From DASXVX01 sp036504075 (GTDB taxonomy: Bacteria; Bacillota; Sulfobacillia; Symbiobacteriales; Symbiobacteriaceae): DNA of 64,000 nucleotides. The stretch spans positions 1 through 64,000 of the forward strand of contig DASXVX010000041.1 of NCBI GenBank assembly GCA_036504075.1. The letters are read 5' to 3'. Positions 17,487 through 26,999 of the stretch are shown piece after piece. Both the position numbers and the translations under genes were made by a program. The notes under the pieces were generated by a model. That model was given only the letters and a program-made list of their open reading frames with translations, did no database searches and had not been told where the DNA came from. Positions within the stretch are counted from its first letter, which is position 1; every line of letters starts with the position of its first letter.

Positions 17487-17618
17487 TAATCCACATATGT
17501 CAATCGGATTACTTGGATTTTTATTCAAAGCGTAATCTGGAGATTAGTCTCTGACATTGGTGCTTGACGGCCATACGGGATGGTGATAGTTTTATTCCAA
17601 TGTAATCTTATCGGATTA
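17487..17618. promoter_or_regulatory. Divergent sulfur-locus control region with TAATCC-type palindromes
   Basis: Three related dyads are visible: TAATCC at 17487-17492 facing GGATTA at 17506-17511; the perfect palindrome TAATCTGGAGATTA at 17533-17546; and TAATCTTATCGGATTA at 17603-17618. A sigma-A-like promoter for cysC reads TTGACG (17564-17569), 17 bases, TAGTTT (17587-17592), so the third dyad overlaps the expected transcription start. The AT-rich dyads suggest operators of a sulfur regulator (Rrf2/CymR- or LysR-type); the identity is inference. Confidence 0.6.
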
Positions 17619-17662
17619 TACTAGTTTACAACGATCACCAATCTCGGGGAGGAATATAACAG

Positions 17663-18211
17663 ATGAGCGGGTTGACTCTCTGGTTCACCGGCCTGTCAGG
17701 GGCGGGCAAGTCCACCATTGCCAACATTGTGGAGCGGAAGCTCCGGGAGCAGGGCGAGCAGGTCGAAGTGCTGGACGGCGACGAGGTGCGGGAACACCTG
17801 AGCAAGGGGCTGGGCTTCTCCCGGGAAGACCGGGACACCAACATCCGCCGCATCGGCTACGTGGCCAAGCTGCTCACCCGCAACGGCGTGGTGGCGATTA
17901 CGGCGGCCATCTCCCCCTACCGGGAGACCCGGGCGGAAATGCGGGCGGCCATCGGCCGGCAGCGGTTCGTCGAGATCTACGTCGGGACGCCGCTGGAAGT
18001 CTGCGCCGAGCGGGACGTCAAGGGCCTCTATAAGAAGGCGCTGGCCGGCGAGATCGCCCATTTCACCGGCGTCTCCGACCCCTACGAGCCGCCTCTGGAG
18101 CCGGAAATCAGCATCGCCACCGTGGGCGAAACGCCGGCGGAGAGCGCCGGCCGGGTGCTGGACTACCTGGCCGCTCACGGCTACCTGCAGCCTGCCCGGA
18201 CGGTCAGCTAA
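17663..18211 (+). CDS. cysC: Adenylylsulfate kinase
   Basis: 182 aa. It phosphorylates APS to PAPS with ATP. P-loop GLSGAGKST is at residues 10-18, followed by VLDGDEVREHLSKGLGFSRE and AAISPYRETR, all diagnostic of CysC. GGGGAGG SD. It is the first gene of a six-gene plus-strand operon leading from sulfate activation to siroheme. Its presence beside an iron-sulfur CysH suggests the reductase can take PAPS as well as APS, as in B. subtilis; that is inference. Confidence 0.93.
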   Translation: MSGLTLWFTGLSGAGKSTIANIVERKLREQGEQVEVLDGDEVREHLSKGLGFSREDRDTNIRRIGYVAKLLTRNGVVAITAAISPYRETRAEMRAAIGRQRFVEIYVGTPLEVCAERDVKGLYKKALAGEIAHFTGVSDPYEPPLEPEISIATVGETPAESAGRVLDYLAAHGYLQPARTVS

Positions 18212-18226
18212 GGAGGGAACCCACCC

Positions 18227-18925
<699 letters not shown>

Positions 18926-18949
18926 CGCAATTCTTTGGAGGTAATTCCC

Positions 18950-20110
18950 ATGTCCATCGCACCCCACGGCGGCGAGCTGGTCCAGCGGCTGGTGCCGGCG
19001 GCCGAACTGCCTGAAGCGATCAAGCGGGCCGAGTCCCTGCCTGCCGTCACCCTCTCCCCCTGGTCCGTCTCCGACCTGGATCTGATCGCCATTGGCGGTT
19101 TCAGCCCGCTCACCGGCTTCCTCGGCGCCGCCGACTACCGCTCGGTGGTCCGGGAGATGCGGCTGCAGAACGGCCTGGTCTGGCCGATTCCCGTCACGCT
19201 GCCGGTCACCGCTGCTGTCGCCGCCAGCCTGACTCCCGGCCAGACCGTCGCCCTGCGGGACGAAGACGGCCGGCTGCTCGGCACGCTGGCTCTGACCGAA
19301 GCCTACACCTACGACAAGGACGAAGAAGCCCGCCAGGTCTACAAGACCACCGACCCCGCCCACCCGGGCGTGGCCAAGCTACTGGCCCAGGGCGAGGTGC
19401 TGCTGGCCGGCGACGTGCAGGTCTTCGGGCGCCCGGCCAACGCCTTCCCGGAACTCCCCGACGAGCCGGCCAAGGCCCGAGCGCTCTTCGCCGAGCGGGG
19501 CTGGAAGCGGGTGGTGGCGTTCCAGACTCGCAATCCGGTCCACCGGGCGCACGAATATATCCAGAAGGCCGCACTCGAGATTGTGGACGGCCTCTTCCTC
19601 CAGCCGCTGGTCGGGCAGACCAAGGGCGACGACATTCCGGCCGACGTCCGGGTCGTGAGCTACCAGGTGCTGCTGGAGCGCTACTACCCCGCCAACCGGG
19701 TCATTCTCGGCGCCTACCCGGCGGCCATGCGCTACGCCGGGCCGCGAGAGGCCATACTGCACGCCCTGGTCCGCAAGAACTACGGCTGCACCCACTTCAT
19801 CGTGGGGCGCGACCATGCCGGCGTGGGCAACTACTACGGCACCTACGACGCCCAGCGGATTTTCGATGAGTTTGCGCCGACCGACCTGGGCATTACCCCG
19901 CTCTTCTTCGAGCACACCTTCTACTGCAACGAGTGCGGCGGCATGGCCTCCGCCAAGACTTGCCCGCACCCGCCTTCGTCGCATCTGACGCTCTCCGGAA
20001 CCAAGGTTCGTGACCTGCTCCGCTCGGGCCAGGTGCCGCCGCCTGAGTTCACCCGCCCGGAAGTGGCCCGGGTGCTCGCTGACGCCATGGCCGATCCGGC
20101 CGCCGACTAG
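18950..20110 (+). CDS. sat: Sulfate adenylyltransferase (ATP sulfurylase)
   Basis: 386 aa from ATG 18950 after TTTGGAGG. It makes APS from sulfate and ATP. Motifs are the nucleotide-binding FQTRNPVHRAHEY, GRDHAGVGNYYG and the C-terminal SGTKVRDLLRSG. A zinc-type cysteine cluster (CNECGGMASAKTCPH) occurs as in bacterial and archaeal Sat. It is a homo-oligomeric type distinct from CysDN. Fits between cysH and the sulfite reductase. Confidence 0.94.
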   Translation: MSIAPHGGELVQRLVPAAELPEAIKRAESLPAVTLSPWSVSDLDLIAIGGFSPLTGFLGAADYRSVVREMRLQNGLVWPIPVTLPVTAAVAASLTPGQTVALRDEDGRLLGTLALTEAYTYDKDEEARQVYKTTDPAHPGVAKLLAQGEVLLAGDVQVFGRPANAFPELPDEPAKARALFAERGWKRVVAFQTRNPVHRAHEYIQKAALEIVDGLFLQPLVGQTKGDDIPADVRVVSYQVLLERYYPANRVILGAYPAAMRYAGPREAILHALVRKNYGCTHFIVGRDHAGVGNYYGTYDAQRIFDEFAPTDLGITPLFFEHTFYCNECGGMASAKTCPHPPSSHLTLSGTKVRDLLRSGQVPPPEFTRPEVARVLADAMADPAAD

Positions 20111-20131
20111 CTGCGCAAGGAGGGGACCGCC

Positions 20132-21808
20132 GTGGGGGAGCTACCAACTAAAGAGAATCCCGCCCAGCGGGCGACGCGGGTCAAGCGGGAGAAGAGTTTT
20201 CTTGATCTCCTGCCCGACATCGACCGGTACGCTCGGGAAGGGTTTACGTCCATTGAAAAGGATGACCTGGAGATTCGCTTCCGGTCGTGGGGCCTATACA
20301 CCCAGGGCGACGGCCAGGGCGTGCGGGGCAGCAACGTGCCGCTGTTCCTGCTGCGGATTCGCATCCCCGGCGGTCAACTCTGGTCGCACCAGGTCCGGAC
20401 CATCGCCGATATCTCCGAGCGCTACGCGCAGTCCACGCTGGACATTACCGACCGGCAGAACGCCCAGCTGCACTACATCCGGATCGAAGATGTGCCCACG
20501 ATTTTCGGGAAGCTCTGGCAGGCCGGCATGACCAGCCAGGCCGCGTGCGGCGACCTGGTCCGCAACGTGACCACCTGCCCCCTGGCCGGTCTGCAGCATG
20601 GCGAACTGATCGACCCGCTGCCGTTCGTCCGGGACGTGGACCGGCTGATGCTGGGCAATCCCGTCTTCGCCGACCTGCCCCGGAAGTTCAAGCTGACGAT
20701 CACCGGCTGCCCGTCCTGGTGCTCGCTCCCGGAAATCAACGACATCGGGCTCACCGCTATCGCCCGCCGCCGGGGGCAGGGGAATCAGGGTTGGCAGGAT
20801 GAAGTCGGGTTCAGCCTGCGGGTCGGCGGCGGCCTGGCCTCCCGCCCGCACCTGGCCCGGCGGCTGAACGTCTTCATCCAGACCCATCAGGTGCTGGATG
20901 TGGTGCAGGCCGCCACCGCCCTCTTCCGGGATTCGGACATCCTCCGGGAGAACCGGTCCAAGGCCCGGCTCAAGTTCCTGTTCCTCGACCACGGCTGGGA
21001 CGAGGAGCGGTTCGTCGCCGAACTGGAGCGCCGGCTGGGGTACAAGCTGGCCCCGGCAGCGCCGGAGGAGCCGCCCCGGGAGACGCATCGGGATCACCTC
21101 GGCATCCACTCCCAGAAGCAGCCGGGGCTGTCGTACGCCGGCTTCGCCGTCCCGGGCGGGCGGCTGACGCCCGGTCAGTACCGGGACCTGGCGAACCTGG
21201 CGGACGCCTACGGCGACGGCAACTTGCGGCAGACGGTCCAGCAGAACATCATCATCACGGGCCTGCAAACGGACCGGCTCCCGGCCTTCGAGACGGCCGC
21301 GGCCGCCACCGGGCTGTCCCTGGCGCCGTCCACGTTTCTGCGGGGCACGGTGGCCTGCACCGGCATCCAGTACTGCAAGTTCGCGCTGACCGAGACCAAA
21401 GCGTTCAGTACCACTCTGATTGCGGACCTGGAGCGGCGGCTGCCGGACTTCGCCCATGGGATCAAGATCCACATTAACGGCTGCCCCAACTCGTGCGGCC
21501 AGCACTGGATCGCCGATATCGGGCTGCAGGGCGTCCGAGTGAAGGCGGGCGAGGAGACCGTCGACGGCTACGAGTTCTTTCTCGGCGGCGGGGTGGCCGG
21601 GCAGGCGGACATCGCCCGGCGAGTGCCGTACCGGACGGCTGCCGCCGATGTGCCGGCCGCCGTGGAGCGGCTGCTGCTGGGATTCATGGGCGGGCGGGAC
21701 GAAGGCGAGCTGTTCCAGGACTTCTGCCGCCGCCAGACGCCGGACGAACTGAAGGCGCTGCTAGCCGGTGTGGCACCGGGCGCCGGGGTGACGGAGGCGG
21801 CGGATTGA
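20132..21808 (+). CDS. Ferredoxin-type assimilatory sulfite (or nitrite) reductase
   Basis: 558 aa from GTG 20132 after AAGGAGGGG. It is a two-fold repeated siroheme/[4Fe-4S] reductase. Cluster ligands are CTGIQYC and CPNSC (in HINGCPNSCGQHW). The N-terminal half carries the parallel pattern SNVPLFLLRIRIPGG and ITGCPSWCS. It reduces sulfite to sulfide with six electrons from ferredoxin. The family also contains nitrite reductases; the neighbouring APS reductase and siroheme genes favour sulfite. Confidence 0.88.
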   Translation: MGELPTKENPAQRATRVKREKSFLDLLPDIDRYAREGFTSIEKDDLEIRFRSWGLYTQGDGQGVRGSNVPLFLLRIRIPGGQLWSHQVRTIADISERYAQSTLDITDRQNAQLHYIRIEDVPTIFGKLWQAGMTSQAACGDLVRNVTTCPLAGLQHGELIDPLPFVRDVDRLMLGNPVFADLPRKFKLTITGCPSWCSLPEINDIGLTAIARRRGQGNQGWQDEVGFSLRVGGGLASRPHLARRLNVFIQTHQVLDVVQAATALFRDSDILRENRSKARLKFLFLDHGWDEERFVAELERRLGYKLAPAAPEEPPRETHRDHLGIHSQKQPGLSYAGFAVPGGRLTPGQYRDLANLADAYGDGNLRQTVQQNIIITGLQTDRLPAFETAAAATGLSLAPSTFLRGTVACTGIQYCKFALTETKAFSTTLIADLERRLPDFAHGIKIHINGCPNSCGQHWIADIGLQGVRVKAGEETVDGYEFFLGGGVAGQADIARRVPYRTAAADVPAAVERLLLGFMGGRDEGELFQDFCRRQTPDELKALLAGVAPGAGVTEAAD

Positions 21809-21830
21809 TGAGCGGGGAGGTTTTGCAGCG

Positions 21831-22529
21831 ATGACCAAGCCGTATTTCCCCATCTCCCTCGACCTGACGGGTAGGCGCTGCCTGATCATCGGCGGGGGCC
21901 ACGAAGCGCTCGGCAAGGCCCGGAGCCTTCTGGAGGCCGGGGCGCAGGTCCATGTGATCAGCCCGGTCTTCCTGCCCGAGTTCGCCGACCTGGCCGGCGC
22001 CGGCAAGATTACCCGGAGCTTCAGCACCTGCCGGCCCGGCTGCCTGAAAGGCCACTTCCTGGCGTTCGCCTGCACGTCGTCCGAAGAGATCAACCAGGAG
22101 ATTGCCGAGGAGGCGCGCCGGTTCGGCGTGCTGCTGAACGTGGTGGACAAGCCGGACCGGTGCGACTTTATCATGCCGGCGGTGACCCGCCATGGGAGCC
22201 TGACCTTCGCCGTGTCCACTGGCGGCAAGAGCCCGGCCTTCGCCCGCCGGATCAAGGAGGAACTGGCGGCGCAGTACGGCGCCGGCCATTCGGATTTCCT
22301 GGACCTGCTCGGCGACCTCCGCCCCCTGATCCTGGCCACCAGCCTTTCCGTCCAGCGGCGCGGGGAACTCTTCACCCGCATCGTCCGCTCGGAGGCGCTC
22401 GAACGTTTGCAGGCCGGCGACATGGCCGGCACCTATGCACTCATCATCGCCATTTTGAAGGAGTACGGAATGCCATGGCCCCCGGAATGGTCTACCTTGT
22501 CGGCGCCGGACCAGGCGATCCCGAGCTGA
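21831..22529 (+). CDS. Precorrin-2 dehydrogenase / sirohydrochlorin ferrochelatase-like
   Basis: 232 aa. An N-terminal Rossmann fold (RRCLIIGGGHEALGKARSLL) is followed by the siroheme-synthase central region (NVVDKPDRCDFIMPAVTRHG, STGGKSPAFARRIKEEL). It corresponds to the Met8/CysG N-terminal half and should oxidise precorrin-2 and insert iron to give siroheme for the upstream reductase. The 3' end overlaps cobA by 55 bases. Confidence 0.87.
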   Translation: MTKPYFPISLDLTGRRCLIIGGGHEALGKARSLLEAGAQVHVISPVFLPEFADLAGAGKITRSFSTCRPGCLKGHFLAFACTSSEEINQEIAEEARRFGVLLNVVDKPDRCDFIMPAVTRHGSLTFAVSTGGKSPAFARRIKEELAAQYGAGHSDFLDLLGDLRPLILATSLSVQRRGELFTRIVRSEALERLQAGDMAGTYALIIAILKEYGMPWPPEWSTLSAPDQAIPS

Positions 22530-23305
22530 TTACCGTCCGGGGCCTCAACTGCATCCGCCAGGCCGACGTGCTGGTCTACGACCGGCTCGTCGCCACGGCC
22601 CTGGTGGAGCAGGCACGGCCGGGAACGCTGCTGATATACGCCGGCAAGGCGCCCGGCCGGCACGAAATGACCCAGGCGGAGATCGACGACCTGCTGGTCG
22701 CCCTGGGGCGGCAGGGCAAGGTCGTTTGCCGGCTGAAAGGCGGCGACCCCTTCGTCTTCGGCCGGGGCGGTGAGGAGGCCGAAGCCCTGGTCGCGGCCGG
22801 CATCCCCTTTGCGGTGGTGCCGGGCGTCACTTCGGCCATCGCCGTCCCGGCCGCCGCCGGAATTCCCGTCACGCACCGGGGCACCGCCCGGGCGTTCACG
22901 GTCATCACCGGGCATGAGAAAGCGGATGATGATGGGGCCGGCGTCAACTGGGAGGCAGCCGCACAGTTGGGCGGGACGCTGGTGCTGCTGATGGCGGTCG
23001 CCAACCTGGCCGCCATCGCCGAACGGCTGGCAGCGGGCGGGCTGGCGCCGGAAACGCCGGTGGCGATTGTGGAGCGGGGCACCTGCCCGGATCAGCGGGT
23101 GGTGACCGCCACGCTCTCGACCGTGGCGGCGGCGGTCGCCGCCGCCGGCGTGCGCTCACCGGCGGTGGTGGTGGTCGGCGCGGTGGTGCGGCAGGGCGAG
23201 GTGCTCCGGCAGTACCTCCGGGAAGTGGGGCCTCCCGCCGGGTCGAGCCACGGGTCTGCCGCTCACGGGCCCGTGGCCGCCGCCCCCCGGGCCGCATCCC
23301 GATGA
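22475..23305 (+). CDS. cobA: Uroporphyrinogen-III C-methyltransferase
   Basis: 276 aa from ATG 22475, with AAGGAG 11 bases upstream; it begins inside the 3' end of the preceding gene. It uses SAM to methylate uroporphyrinogen III twice to precorrin-2. Signatures are VYLVGAGPGDPELITVRG, YAGKAPGRHEMTQ and VCRLKGGDPFVFGRGGEE, with VPGVTSAIAVPAAAGIPVTH. It completes a siroheme branch within the sulfite reduction operon. The last 25 residues are a low-complexity tail. Confidence 0.93.
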   Translation: MAPGMVYLVGAGPGDPELITVRGLNCIRQADVLVYDRLVATALVEQARPGTLLIYAGKAPGRHEMTQAEIDDLLVALGRQGKVVCRLKGGDPFVFGRGGEEAEALVAAGIPFAVVPGVTSAIAVPAAAGIPVTHRGTARAFTVITGHEKADDDGAGVNWEAAAQLGGTLVLLMAVANLAAIAERLAAGGLAPETPVAIVERGTCPDQRVVTATLSTVAAAVAAAGVRSPAVVVVGAVVRQGEVLRQYLREVGPPAGSSHGSAAHGPVAAAPRAASR

Positions 23306-23314
23306 CGCACGAAT

Positions 23315-23344
23315 AAGGCCGGCAAGGCATGCTTCGCCGGCCTT
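23315..23344 (+). terminator. Hairpin after the cys/siroheme operon
   Basis: A 9-bp stem AAGGCCGGC / GCCGGCCTT starts 10 bases past the cobA stop. The T-run is weak (TTCACTCT). Confidence 0.6.
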
Positions 23345-23391
23345 CACTCTGCTAACACACCTTGGGCGAGGCCCAGGCAACCGCCGCGCTC

Positions 23392-24225
23392 CTAGCGCCG
23401 GAACAGGCCGGCGATGCTGCCGAACAGTCCGCGCTTTTCGGGCCCGTCAAAGTTCACGTGCACGACCTTGCCCGGCCGTGGCCATACGGATGCCGCATGC
23501 CGAACGCTGATCCGCTCATGCTCGTCGCCACCGACCGTATTGCCGTCATTCAATACCGCTCCGTGCCGGCAAACGTAGTGAGCCAGGTCGTACACCTTGT
23601 CTTCAAGTTCTTTGGGAGTCAGCCGCCGGGAAACCCCCTCAATCTCCATCAGTCCCAGGGAATCGAGGCCGGTCGTGACACCCCAGAGCCTTCCGTCCGC
23701 CTGCTTGAACACCCGGAAGTCAACCCACATGTACAAGGGCAGGTATTCCCGGGTAGCGATGTCGGCAAACTTGCAAAACAGTTCCACCGGCTGGACAACG
23801 ATGCCGCCCCAATAGACGGCCAGAGCCCCGGTCTCCTGAACCAGCGCGGCCGCCAACTGCGCTAGCAGTAAGTGCTGGTCCACGCTTTCGGAGTGCTGCG
23901 TATGCCAACCAATGACCAGGTGCGCCTGATGCGTGCGGCAAACATCAGCCGCTTCGGGCCAGAACCGGCTGGTCGTACAGGGTATCTCCAGGTCGGACAA
24001 TGGTATCGGAACCGGCATCATGAAGATGTCAGCACGATTTTCGCCGACATGCAGGAACTGAACGACGCATTGATCCCTGTCCGCCGGTTCATCCCATGTC
24101 AACTCAAACCGGTTCCCCCAGGTGGCCTTTAACCGTGCGTCCACCTTGGTAACGTTCGGAAACACCGCCGCATCCAGCAGCACGAACACCAGCACAGGTG
24201 CTGGCGAGGGCTTGACAGTTGTCAC
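23392..24225 (-). CDS. DUF4261 domain protein
   Basis: 277 aa from GTG 24225 after GGGAGG. The segment with AVYWGGIVVQPVELF, LPLYMWVDFRVF and GLDSLGLMEIEG matches the DUF4261 pattern, a family of unknown function often seen with SUKH/Imm-like proteins. No signal peptide or membrane segment. It is a single gene with no evident partner. The last 30 residues are basic. No functional prediction is offered. Confidence 0.65.
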   Translation of the reverse strand: MTTVKPSPAPVLVFVLLDAAVFPNVTKVDARLKATWGNRFELTWDEPADRDQCVVQFLHVGENRADIFMMPVPIPLSDLEIPCTTSRFWPEAADVCRTHQAHLVIGWHTQHSESVDQHLLLAQLAAALVQETGALAVYWGGIVVQPVELFCKFADIATREYLPLYMWVDFRVFKQADGRLWGVTTGLDSLGLMEIEGVSRRLTPKELEDKVYDLAHYVCRHGAVLNDGNTVGGDEHERISVRHAASVWPRPGKVVHVNFDGPEKRGLFGSIAGLFRR

Positions 24226-24708
24226 GCTGTACCTCCCTTTGCTTCTTGCCCGCAAATATTAATTACTCGAATGATCAATTCCTGCACAGCCCGAATCGCT
24301 GAAGGTGGCCCGTCGTTCGGCCGCCGCCCGTGCCGGGGAGTCTTCCGTTTTTGCCATCTGTCTGGGGCGCCTTGATGGGCAAAAACTGACGCCCGCAGCC
24401 AAAAACCGCCTCAGGAGACCTGTTTTGGGCTGCAATGCCGGCCAAAAATACCCCCACGGGTACTACACGACCTCTCCCGGGGCGCGACTCGTCACTTCTG
24501 GCCTGGCAACCTCACCTACGACCAGGCAAAAACTGACGATTGGTTGATGGCGTGGCCACTCGCCAGCGCATGGCCAAAGGCCGCCAAGAACTTTGCACGA
24601 GTAGTGCATGGTTCTGGCGGCCTGCTTGTCCAGCCTTGCGGCCCGGTACGGCAAAGACCGGTTACGGGCACGGTGGGGTTCACTTTTCGCGGCAGAGCTA
24701 CCGGTTGA
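24226..24708. other. Intergenic stretch without recognised gene
   Basis: No supported ORF. The only structure noted is a 14-bp direct repeat, GGCAAAAACTGACG, at about 24378 and 24525. The short ORFs here lack SD sequences and homology. Confidence 0.5.
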
Positions 24709-24945
24709 GCGAGCGCTGGTTTTCGTGCGGAGTATCGCGTGAGTGGAAAAAAGCTGGACATGGGCAAGAGTTGTGTCCGCTTCAAGCGGCTTGAAGACCT
24801 CCCGCTGGATGTGATCGGCAAAGCGGTCGCCGTGACGCCGGTAGATGCGTTCATTCACCGGTACGAGCAGAGCCGCACTGCTGTCAGGGAATCCCCGGCA
24901 ACCGCCCCTCGGGATCGTACGCCGCCTTCCAGACCGGAGCGCTGA
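24709..24945 (+). pseudogene. Truncated DUF1801-family fragment
   Basis: From about 24739 the frame reads SGKKLDMGKSCVRFKRLEDL and PLDVIGKAVAVTPVDAFI, the C-terminal block of DUF1801 (YdhG/iron-chaperone-like) proteins. A stop codon sits just upstream (24706) and the N-terminal two-thirds are absent. There is no SD before the GTG at 24739. The conserved part ends near 24876; the remainder runs antisense into the next gene. It is a gene remnant. Confidence 0.7.
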
Positions 24946-25819
24946 TCAGGTCGATCAGCAGCACCTGCCGGTAATCATCGGCATGGCGCAGCGGGGTCTC
25001 CACGCCCAGGTCGAGCGTACTGGCCAAAATGTGCCCCACGATCTCCTCCCGGACGGCCTCCGCCACCGGCCCCTCCGGGCAGCAAAAGTACGTACGGCAA
25101 ACCCAAGGGCGGTCGCCATGCACCGTGCAGCGGCGAGTCCCCCGGTCCAAAAAGGCACAGTAGCCGTCGGGCAAGGTGACCATGCAGCCCGCCAGATCGC
25201 CCCCGGCGCCCATGTGCGGCGTGCGGCCCGCAGTTCCCAGGCGCGCCAGGTCCAGTGCCGAGACCGGCACCGGGTCCTGGCAGCAGGTCGGACAGCCCTC
25301 ACATGCCGCTGCGGCGACCGGCGGCCGGGTCCGAGTCCAGGGATTGCCGGCGGCAAACCGGTTGATCGCTTCGGTCAGATCGGCCATGGTGGCCAGTTCG
25401 TCCCGAATGCGCAGGTCAAACCCTTGCTGCACAACGGGCAACTCGGCCTCCGCTTGATCGGTGTTGGATGGATCGGTGTCGGATGGACCGGCGTCAGATG
25501 GACCGGCGTCAGATAAAATGGCCGCGGGGAAAACGCCCACCCGGAGCGGGTCGAGCGGGAGCGGAACCGGGGGTCCCGGCCATGCCGCCAGACTGGCTGC
25601 CGCCTGACGGGCCCGAGCCGCCAGGCGGCGTCGGATGTGGTCAAGCTTGAGGCCGTCGTCGTCCCACGGGTACAGCACCAACCCCGCTTCAGCGTCGCGC
25701 CGGGGCGCCGCGGCTTCAGCGTCGCGCCAGGGTGCCCCGGTCGCTGCTGCGAGCCACCGGGCCGGAACGGGCGCTTTCAGCACCACGGCAGCTTCGCCCA
25801 ACTCCCAAGACGGCTCCAT
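24884..25819 (-). CDS. YkgJ-type cysteine-cluster protein
   Basis: 311 aa from ATG 25819 (GGGGGTGGGG upstream). The C-terminal half has the YkgJ metal-binding pattern: CEGCPTCCQDP, then C in LAGCMVTL, CAFLD, RRCTVHGDRPWVCRTYFC. The family binds iron-sulfur or zinc and its reaction is unknown. The N-terminal half is an unrelated alanine-rich extension. A linker encoded by four 15-bp tandem repeats (25456-25515) gives SDAGP/SDTDP/SNTD units. This linker length may vary between strains. Confidence 0.75.
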   Translation of the reverse strand: MEPSWELGEAAVVLKAPVPARWLAAATGAPWRDAEAAAPRRDAEAGLVLYPWDDDGLKLDHIRRRLAARARQAAASLAAWPGPPVPLPLDPLRVGVFPAAILSDAGPSDAGPSDTDPSNTDQAEAELPVVQQGFDLRIRDELATMADLTEAINRFAAGNPWTRTRPPVAAAACEGCPTCCQDPVPVSALDLARLGTAGRTPHMGAGGDLAGCMVTLPDGYCAFLDRGTRRCTVHGDRPWVCRTYFCCPEGPVAEAVREEIVGHILASTLDLGVETPLRHADDYRQVLLIDLISAPVWKAAYDPEGRLPGIP

Positions 25820-25886
25820 GCACCCCACCCCCTTCCGTGATCTTGGACTACCACACCGGGTGCGGCCCCCGCAGAACCGTGGCGAC

Positions 25887-26999
25887 TCACAGCCCTTGCA
25901 AAATCATAGCCACCCCGATGCCGCCGCCGATGCCGAGCGCGACGGCGCCATACCGCCCGCTTTCAAGCCCGTGCGTCAGGCGGACCAGCAGCAGCGCCCC
26001 GGTCGCCCCAAACGGATGGCCGAGTGCGATGGCGCCCCCATCCGGGTTCACCCGCTCCGGGTCCAGGTTCAGTTCCGTGATGCAGGCCAGCACCTGCGCC
26101 GCGTATGCCTCGTTGATCTCCACCCGGTCGAGGTCGCCGGGGCGCAGCCCCGCCTGCCGACAGGCCGCCGCCAGGGCGGGCACCGGACCCATGCCGGGCT
26201 CGTCCGGCGCCACCCCGGCGGCACCGTAGGCCACGATTCGCGCCAGCGGGATGATGCCCATGCGCAGGGCCAACGCTTCGGTGCCCAGAAGCACTGCCGC
26301 GGCGCCATCCGCCGGCGGGGCCGAATTGGCCGCCGTGACCGTGGCGCCCACAGCGGTGAGCGCCGGATACTTTGCCAGGCGGTCGGCGCGCAGCGGCCGG
26401 TCCCGCCACTCGTCCGTGGTGACCCCACCCACCGACACCAGCCCGGCCTGGAGCCGCCCCGCGGCCGCCGCCTCAAGCGTCCGGGCCACGCTGCGGATGG
26501 CCCACGCATCCTGCGCCTCCCGCCCGATGCCGTATCGCCCCGCCACAATCTCCGCCGCTTCCGCCATGTCGGGGTCGCCCAGCCGCTCGGGCGACATGCG
26601 GGCCCGGGCCACGTACGGCACCCCGTTCGGCAGGCGCCGCAGCATGGGCGATGTCGAGACGCTCTCCACGCCGCCCGCCAGGACGACCGCATCATCGGTG
26701 AGAAGCGCCGCGGCCAGGTGCACGGCATCCAGCCCCGACCCGCACTGGCGGTCGACCGTGAGGCCCGGGACCGAAACGGGGAGCCCGGCCTCCAGCAACG
26801 AGACCCGGGCGACATTGCCGCCCGGGCCAACGCTGTTGCCCAAAATGACCTGGGCAATCGGCACGCCTGCCACCGCTTCCGCTGCCGCCCGCAGGGCCGC
26901 TGCGCCCAACGCTTCCACCCGGGGGCCGGCCAGTTGCCCACCCGGGCGCCCCACCGGCGTCCGCCGGGCGGCTAAGATGAGCGCTTCAGTCCCCCGCAT
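25887..26999 (-). CDS. Thiolase family protein lacking the second catalytic cysteine
   Basis: 370 aa from ATG 26999, overlapping the bioY stop by 14 bases. The acylated Cys is present in DRQCGSGLDAVH, as are NEAYAAQ and GGAIALGHPFGATGA. The usual C-terminal CIGGGQG motif reads LGIGGGIG, so the acid/base cysteine is glycine. It resembles B. subtilis YhfS, which is likewise grouped with bioYB and an acyl-CoA ligase. A role in biotin precursor or fatty acyl metabolism is inferred from context; activity may differ from a standard acetyl-CoA acetyltransferase. Confidence 0.8.
   Translation of the reverse strand: MRGTEALILAARRTPVGRPGGQLAGPRVEALGAAALRAAAEAVAGVPIAQVILGNSVGPGGNVARVSLLEAGLPVSVPGLTVDRQCGSGLDAVHLAAALLTDDAVVLAGGVESVSTSPMLRRLPNGVPYVARARMSPERLGDPDMAEAAEIVAGRYGIGREAQDAWAIRSVARTLEAAAAGRLQAGLVSVGGVTTDEWRDRPLRADRLAKYPALTAVGATVTAANSAPPADGAAAVLLGTEALALRMGIIPLARIVAYGAAGVAPDEPGMGPVPALAAACRQAGLRPGDLDRVEINEAYAAQVLACITELNLDPERVNPDGGAIALGHPFGATGALLLVRLTHGLESGRYGAVALGIGGGIGVAMILQGL

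Noticed and set aside
24463..24858. A 131-aa minus-strand ORF over the DUF1801 remnant
   Set aside because: Arginine/serine-rich shadow without SD; the plus strand carries the recognisable fragment.
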